Shown here: piece by piece, positions 25,784 to 34,918 of the stretch | Numbering within the stretch: the stretch's first letter is position 1 | Layout: the number at the start of each line of letters is the position of its first letter | DNA from: Alteromonas genovensis | GTDB lineage: Bacteria > Pseudomonadota > Gammaproteobacteria > Enterobacterales > Alteromonadaceae | Direction of reading: 5' to 3' | Length of the DNA: 64,000 nucleotides | NCBI RefSeq assembly: GCF_010500895.1 | Contig: NZ_JAAAWO010000013.1 | Location: forward strand, 51,428-115,427 | The notes under the pieces: generated by a model | Seen by the model: the letters and a program-made list of their open reading frames with translations, nothing else | Told to the model about the DNA's origin: nothing | Database searches by the model: none | Program-made: the position numbers and the translations under genes

Positions 25784-28392
25784 ACTCATTGCTCACTCGG
25801 CAGCTGAGAAAAGCATTCGGATTGAAAACCACCGAACAGCTTGAGCAATGGCTATCGTCTTTAGATGACACACATACCAGTGAAATGTCTCAACATGCGT
25901 TACAACGGGGGTTAAAACACCTTATCAAGCGAGTTGACGATTCCTATCAGTTTCACGAGCGTGATATCACGCTGCGCGAGCGCAGTTTAGCACTTAGCTC
26001 AAAGGAACTTTTCGCCGCAAACGAACAAATACGCAATGAGCTAGTAGTACAACAGAGAGTGGTGGATACACTGCGCTCTTCTGTGAACTTACTATTAGTC
26101 GATCAGAACAAGCCTCCCATCAAAGATAATCTTGCCAACATTTCCACGCTATCAGAAATGATGCTTGAGCTGACGAATGAACAAAAAGCAGTGGAAAAAA
26201 AAGTGCAGCGCGCACTGGACGATGCAGAAAGTGCAAATAAGGCAAAAAGTGAGTTTTTAGCCACTGTCAGCCATGAAATAAGGACGCCTATGAATGCTGT
26301 CATCGGCCTCACTCATTTGGCACTTGATACTGAAGATGCAGAACACAAACAGGCTTATCTAGAAAAGGTAAAAAAGAATGCGGCTTACTTACTCGACCTC
26401 ATCAACAATATATTAGACTTATCGAAGGTTGAAGCAGGTAAAATTGACGTTGCCAATGACACTTTTTCACTGACCGATACGATAGAAAAACTGGCTCATG
26501 TATTCCAGATTAAGGCGAGCGAAAAACACCTTCAATTGCTGTTCGATATACGTATAGACCCACACCAGCTGTTCAGAGGAGATAGTGAGAAGATTTATCA
26601 GGTATTGCTTAATCTGTTAAGCAATGCTGTGAAGTTCACTAGTACAGGCACAATAGTTATGACCATATCAGCACTGGCTGAAGAGGTGCTCTTTAGTGTT
26701 TCTGATACCGGCATGGGAATTAACGAGCATAGTAAGGCTAAGTTGTTTGACGCGTTTGTGCAGGCCGACACGTCTATTTCGCGACAATTTGGAGGAACGG
26801 GGTTAGGGCTTACAATTTGCAAAAGTCTTGTTGAGCACATGGGCGGCCAGCTAGATTTTACTAGCGAAGAGGGAAAAGGCAGCGAGTTCTATTTTACTTT
26901 GCCTCTTATCAGAGAAACTATCACTTCATCCCTAATCAATGCTCAAACATCTATACCTGTTCCCGATTTAGCTTTAGGCTTAGCTTCAAACCTTGATTCA
27001 AATCTTGCCTCAAAAGCATACCCTAAAAAAGTGTTATGCATCAAAAGTTGCCAGTCTGTCACCCAAGGATGCGAAATCTTAAAACAGACGCTGCATCGCC
27101 TACACATCGATTGTGAAATTATAGACAACACTCAAGATACTCTTCCAGAAAGCGCAGATACATCGGTGATTTTTTTACCTGACGGCAATGACGCATGGCA
27201 ACGCTTTATCACTCAACTGAGTATGGGTGAATTTACACACCTAAATTTATGCACAATAATTAGCTCTCGTGCAAAAGTGAACGTGCTGAATAAGCTCAAA
27301 AACGTCCATATTGAAAACATTGATGTCATTGAACTCCCTTTTACAGATTTAGACCTTCTAGCCACTTTTTCTCCGTCAAATGATCATAAGATAAACCTTA
27401 ATCACGATGGTTTAGAAACTAACAAGTGGCGCAAGAGGCGTCTTACCGGCAAACATGTTCTTATTGTTGACGATGACACGATAAGCATTGAAATAAGTCA
27501 GCAAATACTGCGAAACATTGGTATGAAAGTAACCTCTGCATTAACCGGGGAACAAGCCCTTGCTGTGTGTAATGACAATGACTTTGATGCCATATTGCTA
27601 GATTGCCACTTACCTGATAAGTCGGGACAAGAGGTTGCTAATAGACTTTCCATGAAGGACGGGTGGTCGGCTCCTATTATCGCGCTAAGTACCGATGAAT
27701 CGGTAGCAGCGAGAGAGAAGGCCTTCGAATCTGGGATGTGCCAATACCTAGTGAAGCCTGCTATAGCAGATTTCATTATCCATGCCATCGATAAACATAT
27801 TCACTCGGGATACATAGAAATTAAAGCACCGCCCGCTGACAATGTTTTTTTAGCATCGTTAGTTAGTTTTTATGACGCCTACAAGCATCCTTCCATAATA
27901 ACGGCGTTGCTCGATATTGCTGAGAGTTCAGAAAACACCATTCCGGCGGGCTCGCCGCTGATAAGCCAAATGCTAGATGATACAAAACGAATCGGTGCTT
28001 TTTCGCTACATCGTTACTTAGTTGAGCTACTCAATAAACACTTTGAGTCGCAAGAAGGTATCAAGCATGCCATTGTCACCCTATCTCAACACCTCGACGC
28101 CACCCTTCGTCTTATCGTCCACACTCTTGAAGTTGAGGCAAGGGTTCCGGCGGTAACGTCATCAAAAGAAACAAAGCAACCACTGATAGAGAGTATGCAA
28201 GAACTTATACTATTGCTGGAATCGTTTGACGCTCAAGCAATATCGCAAATTGAAGAGATACGCAGAGAGTACCGCGATAGTGAATACCTCGATTATATCG
28301 AAAATATTCAGCAACTTTGCTCTGTGTACGATTTTGAACACGCACTTGAGTTTTCAGATCAACTATTGGAAAGACTAAGTAATGAGAAGTAA
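25780..28392 (+). CDS. Soluble hybrid histidine kinase paired with FIST
   Basis: A cytoplasmic sensor kinase with no membrane segment. The TTG start overlaps the FIST stop, with AGGA ten bases upstream. The N-terminus (1-150) is coiled coil (HERDITLRERSLALSSKELFAANEQI), as usual in FIST-linked kinases. HisKA has His165 in ATVSHEIRTPMNAVIG; HATPase has NLLSNAVKFT and GGTGLGLTICKSLVEHMGG. A poorly conserved region (about 410-550) may be a degenerate receiver; a proper receiver follows (VLIVDDDTISIEI, Asp in ILLDCHLPDKSG, Lys in LVKPAI). The last 190 residues are helical and may be an HPt-like or docking domain; I see no clear HPt motif. Confidence 0.9.
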   Translation: MNSLLTRQLRKAFGLKTTEQLEQWLSSLDDTHTSEMSQHALQRGLKHLIKRVDDSYQFHERDITLRERSLALSSKELFAANEQIRNELVVQQRVVDTLRSSVNLLLVDQNKPPIKDNLANISTLSEMMLELTNEQKAVEKKVQRALDDAESANKAKSEFLATVSHEIRTPMNAVIGLTHLALDTEDAEHKQAYLEKVKKNAAYLLDLINNILDLSKVEAGKIDVANDTFSLTDTIEKLAHVFQIKASEKHLQLLFDIRIDPHQLFRGDSEKIYQVLLNLLSNAVKFTSTGTIVMTISALAEEVLFSVSDTGMGINEHSKAKLFDAFVQADTSISRQFGGTGLGLTICKSLVEHMGGQLDFTSEEGKGSEFYFTLPLIRETITSSLINAQTSIPVPDLALGLASNLDSNLASKAYPKKVLCIKSCQSVTQGCEILKQTLHRLHIDCEIIDNTQDTLPESADTSVIFLPDGNDAWQRFITQLSMGEFTHLNLCTIISSRAKVNVLNKLKNVHIENIDVIELPFTDLDLLATFSPSNDHKINLNHDGLETNKWRKRRLTGKHVLIVDDDTISIEISQQILRNIGMKVTSALTGEQALAVCNDNDFDAILLDCHLPDKSGQEVANRLSMKDGWSAPIIALSTDESVAAREKAFESGMCQYLVKPAIADFIIHAIDKHIHSGYIEIKAPPADNVFLASLVSFYDAYKHPSIITALLDIAESSENTIPAGSPLISQMLDDTKRIGAFSLHRYLVELLNKHFESQEGIKHAIVTLSQHLDATLRLIVHTLEVEARVPAVTSSKETKQPLIESMQELILLLESFDAQAISQIEEIRREYRDSEYLDYIENIQQLCSVYDFEHALEFSDQLLERLSNEK

Positions 28393-29476
28393 TTTGCAGG
28401 TAACCAAAAAGCAATTTAGCGTACTCGTAGTTGACGACGAGCCTGCGAATATAGATTTACTTAGCGGGATCTTGGGTGCTTTTTACGATATAAAAGTGGC
28501 TCCATCAGGGAAGATTGCACTAAAAATTGTACAAAAATACACACCAGATCTTATTTTACTTGATGTCATGATGCCTGAAATGGATGGTTTCGAGGTGTGT
28601 CGAAGACTTAAATCAGATAAGCGATTATTAGACATACCCGTTATTTTCGTCACGGCACTGATTCAAGCGGCGGATGAAGAAAGAGGCTTCGCATTAGGCG
28701 CAATCGATTATATTACCAAACCCATTTCCCCCAGTATCACCCTAGCCAGAGTAAAAACGCATATCTCCCTCGCCCATCAAATGCGAACGACAGAGGAGTT
28801 AGTAAAACAACGCACTGCCGACTTACAGCTTAGTCAGCAAAGCGCTATTACTATGCTTGCCGCTGCGGGGCATTACAACGATAACGACACAGGCCATCAT
28901 ATATGGCGCATGGCCGCGTACAGTAAATGTCTAGCGCTAGCCAGTGGATGGGACTATGACCGTGCAAACCTGCTCGCTCAGGCTGCGCCCATGCACGATA
29001 CAGGAAAAATCGGCATTCCCGATAACATATTAAAGGCGCCTAGAAAGCTTCACGTTGATGAAATGAGCATCATGAAAACCCATGCTGCAATAGGTCATAA
29101 GATACTTTCCCAAAGCAAGACCCCACTGTTTGATATGGCCGCTGAAATTGCGTTGTGTCACCATGAAAAATGGGACGGCTCTGGTTACCCAAATGGTCTT
29201 AAAGGAACCGATATTCCACTTAGCGCAAGAATAGTCGCTATTGCTGATGTGTTTGATGCACTTACCATGAAGCGTCCCTACAAGGAGGCTTGGGCTAATG
29301 AAGAAGCATTTGATTATATTCTTAAAGAGTCCGGTAAGCACTTCGACCCCAACTTGGTAGACGTATTTTTGGATATACAAGAAGATCTACTCAAAACCAA
29401 AGCCTATTGGAACAGTCTTGAAGCCAGAGGCATAATGCCATCGGTCGCTAGTTTTTTACCCGACGAACAATACTAA
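28382..29476 (+). CDS. Response regulator with HD-GYP c-di-GMP phosphodiesterase domain
   Basis: Receiver domain at residues 10-125 (VLVVDDEPANIDLL, acceptor Asp in LILLDVMMPEMDG, Lys in YITKPIS), then an HD-GYP domain at 150-345: NDNDTGHHIWRM, MHDTGKIGIPDNIL, HHEKWDGSGYPNGL and ADVFDALTMKRPYK. All metal-ligand positions I can recognise and the GYP motif are present, so hydrolysis of cyclic di-GMP is likely (RpfG type). The start lies 11 bases inside the kinase gene. The FIST-kinase-HD-GYP order suggests a complete path from ligand to c-di-GMP level. Confidence 0.93.
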   Translation: MRSNLQVTKKQFSVLVVDDEPANIDLLSGILGAFYDIKVAPSGKIALKIVQKYTPDLILLDVMMPEMDGFEVCRRLKSDKRLLDIPVIFVTALIQAADEERGFALGAIDYITKPISPSITLARVKTHISLAHQMRTTEELVKQRTADLQLSQQSAITMLAAAGHYNDNDTGHHIWRMAAYSKCLALASGWDYDRANLLAQAAPMHDTGKIGIPDNILKAPRKLHVDEMSIMKTHAAIGHKILSQSKTPLFDMAAEIALCHHEKWDGSGYPNGLKGTDIPLSARIVAIADVFDALTMKRPYKEAWANEEAFDYILKESGKHFDPNLVDVFLDIQEDLLKTKAYWNSLEARGIMPSVASFLPDEQY

Positions 29477-29543
29477 TACCAGTGCGCATAGATAATTGCT
29501 CACTCAGAAGGGCGAGTGGGTAACTATCTATGTGGACTGGTAT
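29474..29543. repeat. Long imperfect palindrome, TAATACCAGT type
   Basis: The arm starting ATACCAGT at 29476 pairs with the arm ending ACTGGTAT at 29543; the two 30-base arms agree at 25 positions. TAATACCAGT begins with the stop codon of the HD-GYP gene, so the element supplies that stop. It is MITE-like in shape but has no coding capacity. Confidence 0.85.
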
Positions 29544-29563
29544 AAATGAAACCGCCACAAAAC

Positions 29564-29602
29564 AAAAAGACCACAAAGCAGTGTCTGCTTTATGGTCTTT
29601 TT
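29564..29602 (-). terminator. Bidirectional terminator between the HD-GYP gene and the TonB operon
   Basis: Stem AAAAAGACCA-c-AAAGCAG against CTGCTTT-a-TGGTCTTTTT with a three-base loop. T-runs lie on both strands, serving both convergent operons. Confidence 0.92.
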
Positions 29603-29677
29603 CAGTGTTTTGAATGAGTAGCTAAAAACGATTACATTTAGCGTACGTTGGTCTACCTAGCTAGTGGCTTGGTCAAT

Positions 29678-31027
29678 CTAGCTAGCACCTAACTCTTCAG
29701 CGAGGCGCTCTGCCTGATTCTTTTCACCTTGCACAAAAGACTTCCATTGCTGCGCCATAGCGCGGCTCTTCTGGTGTTTTTCTGCCTCTGCAAGTTGATT
29801 CAACGCCAATGCATACTGTTTTTTGTTAAACAGCGCCATGCCCTTAACTAGATACACTAAACCAGGATTCCTCAAATCACCTTTTTCTAAAGCTCTATCA
29901 ACAGCATCAATAGCATCATCCCAGCGCTCTTCGTTGAGCAATATCTGCGCAAGTTGTGCGTCAAGCTCGCCATCGTCAGACAAGTTAGCGGCCTGCATCA
30001 TGACTGGAATGGCTTTGTCTTGCTCTTTGGCAAGTGACCAGCTTTGACCTAAGAACTTAAGATTACGAAGGTTCTCTTCCAACACACCTTCGTTCATAGC
30101 TTGTTCCATCAGCTTCGCACCTTTATACGGTGCCCTGTGATAGTAATAAAGCTGTGCCATATTAAATATGTCGGCAGAGGACTCTACAAAACCACGCTGA
30201 TAGGCAGTTTCCATAATAGCCAACTGCTTTCGCTCTTCGCCAAGCTCGCCGTACATACCGGCTAACTGGATCCAATATTTAGGCTCATCGAACAGCTTTA
30301 CCAATTTTACCAGTACGTCTTTCACCTTTTCAGGCTGCTTTAATTCATAAAATACGGCGCGCTGAAGGATCAACCAAGATTCATCAGGTAACATCCCCTC
30401 GGCTTCGTGGTCGACAACGGCCTGAGTAATCCAGTCTGCCGCAAGTTCGTATTGCTTATTTTGATAATACGCTTGGGCCTTAATCACCTTGTTCTTTGGT
30501 GGCACTGGGCCAGTGTTGAGCGACTCCCAACGTTCTATGTACTTAATAGTATCGTCGTAATTACTCTGCATCAGATTAAGCTGTGCCAAACTGAAAAGCG
30601 TCGTCATTTCGAACTTTTCAGGAATAGGCTGCTGTTCTACTACTTTTGCAAACGATGCCAGCGCTTTGTCGTAGTCTTCATTGTTGTAATAAATGAAGCC
30701 GAAAAAGTTGTACATCATCGCTTTTTCGTATGAATTCATTGAATCAGACTTGTCTTCTACCTCTTTCAAGATAGCAATAGCTTCTTCAACGTTACCCGCT
30801 TCATCCGCTGCCGTTTGCGCGCGCGATAGCTGCTCGTATACCTTGCCACGCAGCGTAGGCACGCGGCGTGTTTTCTTTTCACTGGCTTTTTGCTCTTGAG
30901 CGTGTGCGTCGGTTGCAACAAACATACTTGGTGCAGATACCGCAACTAAAGTAAGTGTAAATACTGCAGCGCTAAGCAGCATGCTTGGCAAAATACTCGA
31001 TAAAGGCCTAGCCTGTTTCTTCATCAT
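29678..31027 (-). CDS. TPR-repeat exported protein, last gene of the TonB energiser operon
   Basis: A 449-aa protein with signal peptide (LLSAAVFTLTLVAVSAPSMFV, cleavage after DAHAQ). Most of the chain is tetratricopeptide-like helices, e.g. YNFFGFIYYNNEDYDKALAS, AQAYYQNKQYELAADWI and QLAQILLNEERWDDAIDAVD. TPR proteins of this kind close DUF3450-TtpC-ExbB-ExbD-TonB clusters in marine gammaproteobacteria. It starts 6 bases after the tonB stop. A periplasmic scaffold role is inference. Confidence 0.88.
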   Translation of the reverse strand: MMKKQARPLSSILPSMLLSAAVFTLTLVAVSAPSMFVATDAHAQEQKASEKKTRRVPTLRGKVYEQLSRAQTAADEAGNVEEAIAILKEVEDKSDSMNSYEKAMMYNFFGFIYYNNEDYDKALASFAKVVEQQPIPEKFEMTTLFSLAQLNLMQSNYDDTIKYIERWESLNTGPVPPKNKVIKAQAYYQNKQYELAADWITQAVVDHEAEGMLPDESWLILQRAVFYELKQPEKVKDVLVKLVKLFDEPKYWIQLAGMYGELGEERKQLAIMETAYQRGFVESSADIFNMAQLYYYHRAPYKGAKLMEQAMNEGVLEENLRNLKFLGQSWSLAKEQDKAIPVMMQAANLSDDGELDAQLAQILLNEERWDDAIDAVDRALEKGDLRNPGLVYLVKGMALFNKKQYALALNQLAEAEKHQKSRAMAQQWKSFVQGEKNQAERLAEELGAS

Positions 31028-31033
31028 GTTCTG

Positions 31034-31642
31034 CTACCCGTCAATTTGGAACGAAATACGGTTTTGAATACCGGATACTTCGGTCGCTTCGCCATTTACC
31101 ACTCGAGGTTTGTATTTGAACTTCATTGCAGCGTCGATAGCCGCTTGCTCAAAAATACCCTCTGGATTAGCTTCAACTACTATTGGGTTGCGCACTGCAC
31201 CTTGCTTAGTCACAGTGAACTCAACAATTACAAACCCTTCAATACCACGTTGCAATGCACGGCGTGGATATACTGGGGCTACTTTTACAATAGGTAAGTA
31301 TTCGCCATCACCCGACTCGAGCGCGAGACCGCCGTCTAAAGAAATATCATCGCCAACATCTGCGCCAAAATCCATTGAAGAACCTTCGGCATTGGGTGTA
31401 GGTGAATCCATTTGCGGCTGCTGCATCTGTGGCGGCGGCTGCTCAGGCTTTGGTGGCTTCTTAGGCTTGCGATCTTTTTTCTCAACCTGCTCATCCTGCT
31501 TAACCCTTACAAAGTCAAGCACGCTTCCCTGAGGCGGCTCAGTTAGTGCGCTGCCACCCATCTTGATCAATGACTGCATCAAGAAGAACAGGCCTAACGT
31601 GATCGCAAGGGAAATAACAAATGCGATTATATATCGTGGCAT
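31034..31642 (-). CDS. tonB: TonB, energy-coupling protein (TonB2 type)
   Basis: Transfers proton-motive energy from ExbB/ExbD to outer-membrane receptors. One N-terminal membrane helix (IIAFVISLAITLGLFFLMQSL), then a short Pro/Lys/Glu-rich spacer (KPKKPPKPEQPPPQMQQPQM) and the C-terminal TonB domain from about residue 115 (VAPVYPRRALQRGIEGFVIV ... FKYKPRVVNGEA). At 202 aa with a short spacer it is of the TonB2 class. It starts 3 bases after exbD. Confidence 0.94.
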   Translation of the reverse strand: MPRYIIAFVISLAITLGLFFLMQSLIKMGGSALTEPPQGSVLDFVRVKQDEQVEKKDRKPKKPPKPEQPPPQMQQPQMDSPTPNAEGSSMDFGADVGDDISLDGGLALESGDGEYLPIVKVAPVYPRRALQRGIEGFVIVEFTVTKQGAVRNPIVVEANPEGIFEQAAIDAAMKFKYKPRVVNGEATEVSGIQNRISFQIDG

Positions 31643-31645
31643 GAT

Positions 31646-32053
31646 TTATTGCTCTTGCGCTGCAATCGAAACATCAAATACACCTGCCGCACGCGAAGCG
31701 TCCATCACCTTAATCAGCGTTTCCGTTGTCGATTCTTTATCTGCTTGAATCACAACCGTGCCCTGAGGGTTCTCTGCGTGCAAACGCTCGATATTTGCCT
31801 GAACGGCACGAACATCGATGCGGCGTTTGTTAATCCAAATTTCACCTTTATCTGAAATGGCGATAAGGATGTTCGCGCGATCCTTTTTAACAGCCGTTGC
31901 TGCTTCAGGACGGTTTACATCGATACCCGCTTCTTTCACAAACGATGCAGTCACGATAAAGAAAATCAACATGATAAATACGACGTCCAACATGGGCGTC
32001 ATGTCGATGGCTGCTTCTTCTTCATCGACCAAATTTTGAAAGTGCTGCTTCAT
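31646..32053 (-). CDS. exbD: ExbD, proton-channel subunit of the TonB motor
   Basis: A 135-aa inner-membrane protein with one helix (VVFIMLIFFIVTASFV) preceded by the conserved IDMTPMLD motif, whose second Asp is the proton-binding residue. The periplasmic domain ends NIERLHAENPQGTVVIQADK ... VMDASRAAGVFDVSIA. It lies between exbB and tonB in the same operon. Confidence 0.95.
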   Translation of the reverse strand: MKQHFQNLVDEEEAAIDMTPMLDVVFIMLIFFIVTASFVKEAGIDVNRPEAATAVKKDRANILIAISDKGEIWINKRRIDVRAVQANIERLHAENPQGTVVIQADKESTTETLIKVMDASRAAGVFDVSIAAQEQ

Positions 32054-32084
32054 AATAAATACCTTACCTTAATGCGACGTCGCA

Positions 32085-32603
32085 TTAACGTTGAATAATC
32101 AATGCATCCTCAAGATGCGTGCGTTCAGATTTCACCATACGATTTAACCAGGTAGCTGCAAAGACACCAGACAGTGCCCCAACCATTCCTGCCATAGTAG
32201 GAATAGTCGCTTTCGATACGCCTGAGGCCATAGAACGGGCGTTGCCCGAACCAGAGATAGCCATCACGTCGAATACTTCTATCATACCGGTTACTGTACC
32301 CATCAAACCCAACAGCGGACAAAGCGCTACAAGTGCCTGAATAATCGGGATACTGCCATTTAGCCGTATAGTTAACTGCGAAATCGTTTTCTGACGTACT
32401 TGCTCAGCAAACCAAGAGGAACGATCGTTTCGTGCTTTCCACATCGCGACCGCATCTTTTTTTGCTTGCTTGTGCCAAACCAACAGATACATTGCACGCT
32501 CGAGGATCAAAAGCCACATAACGAATATCAGCAGACCGATGACCAGGAGAACCTGGCCACCTGTTTCTGTGAAATCGCGAATTGCTTCTAGAAACTCGAT
32601 CAT
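32085..32603 (-). CDS. exbB: ExbB (ExbB2-type), TonB motor stator subunit
   Basis: A 172-aa MotA/TolQ/ExbB protein with three membrane helices: VLLVIGLLIFVMWLLILERA, ALVALCPLLGLMGTVTGMIEVF and the last around AGMVGALSGVFAATWLN. The LLGLMGTVTGMI motif is conserved. It is short, as ExbB2 proteins are. The start lies 3 bases after the stop of the larger TtpC-like gene. Confidence 0.94.
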   Translation of the reverse strand: MIEFLEAIRDFTETGGQVLLVIGLLIFVMWLLILERAMYLLVWHKQAKKDAVAMWKARNDRSSWFAEQVRQKTISQLTIRLNGSIPIIQALVALCPLLGLMGTVTGMIEVFDVMAISGSGNARSMASGVSKATIPTMAGMVGALSGVFAATWLNRMVKSERTHLEDALIIQR

Positions 32604-32605
32604 AA

Positions 32606-33970
32606 TTAGCCTCGCTCAGAACGCTCTGCGATAACGCCAGATGCTTGTTCTTGAAGAATGTACACAATGTTTTTAGAACGTGTGTTAAGCATTGCGTAAA
32701 GCAATGTCATCGGAATCGCTACCACAAGACCAAGAACCGTTGTGACAAGTGCCGTTGAAATACCGCCAGCCATCAGTTTCGGGTCACCTGTACCAAATAA
32801 GGTAATTGCTTGGAAGGTATTAATCATACCCGTTACCGTACCGAGTAGACCCATCAGAGGCGCGACTACCGAGATAATCTTGATAATAGTAAGGTTACGA
32901 CCTAGCTTAGGCACCTCGCCCAAAATTGCTTCAGTAAGATGCAGCTCTAGCGCTTCAACATCGGCGTTAGGGTGATCGTCACGTACTTTCAGAACACGAC
33001 CCAGTGGGTTATTAGTTTTCACTTCCTTGCTCTTAAGCTGCTTGTTCACTTTCATGCGAATAAGAGAAAGAGACACTAAACGCTCTAAGGCAAGTAGAAG
33101 GCCAATTGCACCAACCACTAGAATGATGTATCCAACCGGACCACCCTGCTCCACACGCTCTTTCATGTTAGGCGCTTGAACAAGAAGACCAAGGATAGAA
33201 CCACCGGTTGGGTCAATACCAAACTGCACTAGCTCGCCACTTGATGCTTGAAGCTCTGCCGCTGAATCGTTGTAACGGTCAGCTGGCTGACGAATAAGTT
33301 CTGATACTGTGCCAGTAACACCGTTGTAGTCTAGGTATTTACCGTCTGATACCAAGGCAAATGGACCTACGCGAACCACAGGCTTATTCACTTTCTCGCC
33401 ACCGGCTTCTACAACATCAGTTGTGAAGGTAGTAACTTTGCCAGATTCCGTCATTTCACGCTGCATCTCAAACCATACGCGCTCAATCTCTTCAATTGAT
33501 GCGAGTTTTGAGCTTGACCCCATGTCCTGCGCCATCTTGTCTAAGAAGTCAGAACGACCAGGGATTTGCGCTGAAATAACAGAGTTGTAAAATTTATTCT
33601 TAGTATCACCAGCAATTTGCTGAAGTACACCGAACAACTCTTTAAGTGAACCAAGACGAGTGTCTAGAGCACCATTAAGGTCAGCTAGTTTAAACTCGTT
33701 TTCTTCAAACTGTGTTTCAAGTTGCTCTGATTGCACTAGCATTTGGTCGCGTTTTTCACGGGTTTCGCGAAGAATACGGTCTTGCTCTGCACGTTGCGCT
33801 TGGAAATCGCGCTCGCGCTGTTTGTTTTGCTGTGATTGTGCAAATTGGCCTTCTTCAAGCTGCTTTAGCAGGGCGTCTAGGTCCATTGCACGGTCACTTT
33901 GTGCCATTGCACCAGCGCTGATACTAAGGGCTACTAGACCAACAGCGATACGTTTTACTGTATTAAACAT
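32606..33970 (-). CDS. TtpC-like large MotA/TolQ/ExbB-domain protein
   Basis: A 454-aa protein. I start at ATG 33970 (MFNTVKRIAVGL), which has AGAGG at a sound distance; in-frame starts at 33976 and 33979 are too close to it. A signal peptide ends at SAGAMAQS. The periplasmic N-terminal part is a long coiled coil (residues 30-120) plus a globular region. The C-terminal third is a TolQ/ExbB domain with GYIILVVGAIGLLLALERLV and VAPLMGLLGTVTGMINTF. In Vibrio TonB2 systems the matching protein TtpC is needed for TonB function. Two ExbB-type proteins therefore lie side by side. Confidence 0.92.
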   Translation of the reverse strand: MFNTVKRIAVGLVALSISAGAMAQSDRAMDLDALLKQLEEGQFAQSQQNKQRERDFQAQRAEQDRILRETREKRDQMLVQSEQLETQFEENEFKLADLNGALDTRLGSLKELFGVLQQIAGDTKNKFYNSVISAQIPGRSDFLDKMAQDMGSSSKLASIEEIERVWFEMQREMTESGKVTTFTTDVVEAGGEKVNKPVVRVGPFALVSDGKYLDYNGVTGTVSELIRQPADRYNDSAAELQASSGELVQFGIDPTGGSILGLLVQAPNMKERVEQGGPVGYIILVVGAIGLLLALERLVSLSLIRMKVNKQLKSKEVKTNNPLGRVLKVRDDHPNADVEALELHLTEAILGEVPKLGRNLTIIKIISVVAPLMGLLGTVTGMINTFQAITLFGTGDPKLMAGGISTALVTTVLGLVVAIPMTLLYAMLNTRSKNIVYILQEQASGVIAERSERG

Positions 33971-33983
33971 TCTCATCAACCTC

Positions 33984-34742
33984 TTAGTCTGTAATTGCTA
34001 CTGGCAGCATTAGCAAGTCTGGGGCAAGCTGTTTCTTCGCCATGCGCAGACCTTTTGTGATTTGTGTACGGTAGCTGCTATCAAGCTCTTCCCACTGGCG
34101 GGTTTGCTTGTTCCACACGCCCTGCATGCTCGCGTCGCGTGTTTGATAAATAAGTGCAGTGCGACCAAGTCGTAGAAATTCTACGTCACGTTCTTGACCG
34201 TTAATTGAATGAAGGCCGCTGTAAGACTCCATAGTGCGCCCGTAGTCCATTTCAACTTGAAACGCTTCCATTACGCGACGGAATTTTTCAGACGCTGCAA
34301 CATCCGCTCTATCCATCATGGCACGTAAATCAGCTACGCGGTTTGCGCGCTCTTCTGGAAGAAACGGCATGTCTAGTTCAATGAACTGAGCCAAGCCGTC
34401 AATCATACGCATCATCAATGGTGTAATTTGGCGCTCAACAACAGACACTTCATCAATTGCGGCGTTCAAGTCATCCATTTCTTGGTTTTGACTGTTAATT
34501 TGCTTACGAAGCTGAGTGTTATACACCTCAAGACCTTCGATTTCTTTCATTAACGTTTTGAACTGTTGAAGTTTGCTGTCAATCTGATCGGTAATACCGT
34601 TTATTTTTTCCTGCGATTTTGCCGCAGACTCATTAATTTTCGCTGCCTCATCGACAACGGGTTTTAAGACTTCATCGTCTTGTGCTAGTGCTGGTGTTGC
34701 TGAAAGCAGACCTGCAACAAGCAAAGCGTTGATAAGCTTCAT
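33984..34742 (-). CDS. DUF3450-family periplasmic coiled-coil protein
   Basis: First gene of the TonB energiser operon. Signal peptide of about 20 residues (INALLVAGLLSATPALAQ). Residues 25-110 are strongly coiled coil (SAAKSQEKINGITDQIDSKL), followed by the DUF3450 core (MMRMIDGLAQFIELDMPFLP, EFLRLGRTALIYQTRD). DUF3450 proteins occur with TtpC-type TonB clusters; the exact role is unknown and probably structural. A PHO-box-like site lies 77 bases upstream. Confidence 0.9.
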   Translation of the reverse strand: MKLINALLVAGLLSATPALAQDDEVLKPVVDEAAKINESAAKSQEKINGITDQIDSKLQQFKTLMKEIEGLEVYNTQLRKQINSQNQEMDDLNAAIDEVSVVERQITPLMMRMIDGLAQFIELDMPFLPEERANRVADLRAMMDRADVAASEKFRRVMEAFQVEMDYGRTMESYSGLHSINGQERDVEFLRLGRTALIYQTRDASMQGVWNKQTRQWEELDSSYRTQITKGLRMAKKQLAPDLLMLPVAITD

Positions 34743-34818
34743 ACATTCAAACCTTTTAAGTTAAAAGAAATCGGATGTAACCGACTATAAGTTTCTGCGC
34801 GTAGGATAGGAGTTTTCT

Positions 34819-34836
34819 GTGACAGTTTTATTACGG
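34819..34836 (-). promoter_or_regulatory. PHO-box-like PhoB site upstream of the TonB energiser operon
   Basis: Read on the minus strand: CCGTAATAAAACTGTCAC, against the known PHO box CTGTCATAWAWCTGTCAY. The 7-4-7 spacing is kept, the second half matches fully and the first differs at two positions. The TAATAAAACTGTCAC part is identical to the site upstream of phoB. Confidence 0.75.
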
Positions 34837-34879
34837 AACTGTCATAAATAAACCGAAAGTGTTATCTGTTTCACATAAA

Positions 34880-34903
34880 AAAGGCCGCTGAAAAGCGGCC
34901 TTT
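34880..34903 (-). terminator. Rho-independent terminator of the TonB-dependent receptor gene
   Basis: Perfect 10-base stem AAAGGCCGCT / AGCGGCCTTT with a GAAA-type tetraloop (TTTC on the minus strand), followed on that strand by a T-rich tract. It lies 16 bases after the receptor stop. Confidence 0.93.
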
Positions 34904-34918
34904 GTATTAGAATTAATT

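Noticed and set aside
31110..31532. 140-codon plus-strand frame opposite tonB
   Set aside because: Its Cys/Gly/Ser-rich text mirrors the Pro/Gln-rich spacer of TonB; a shadow.
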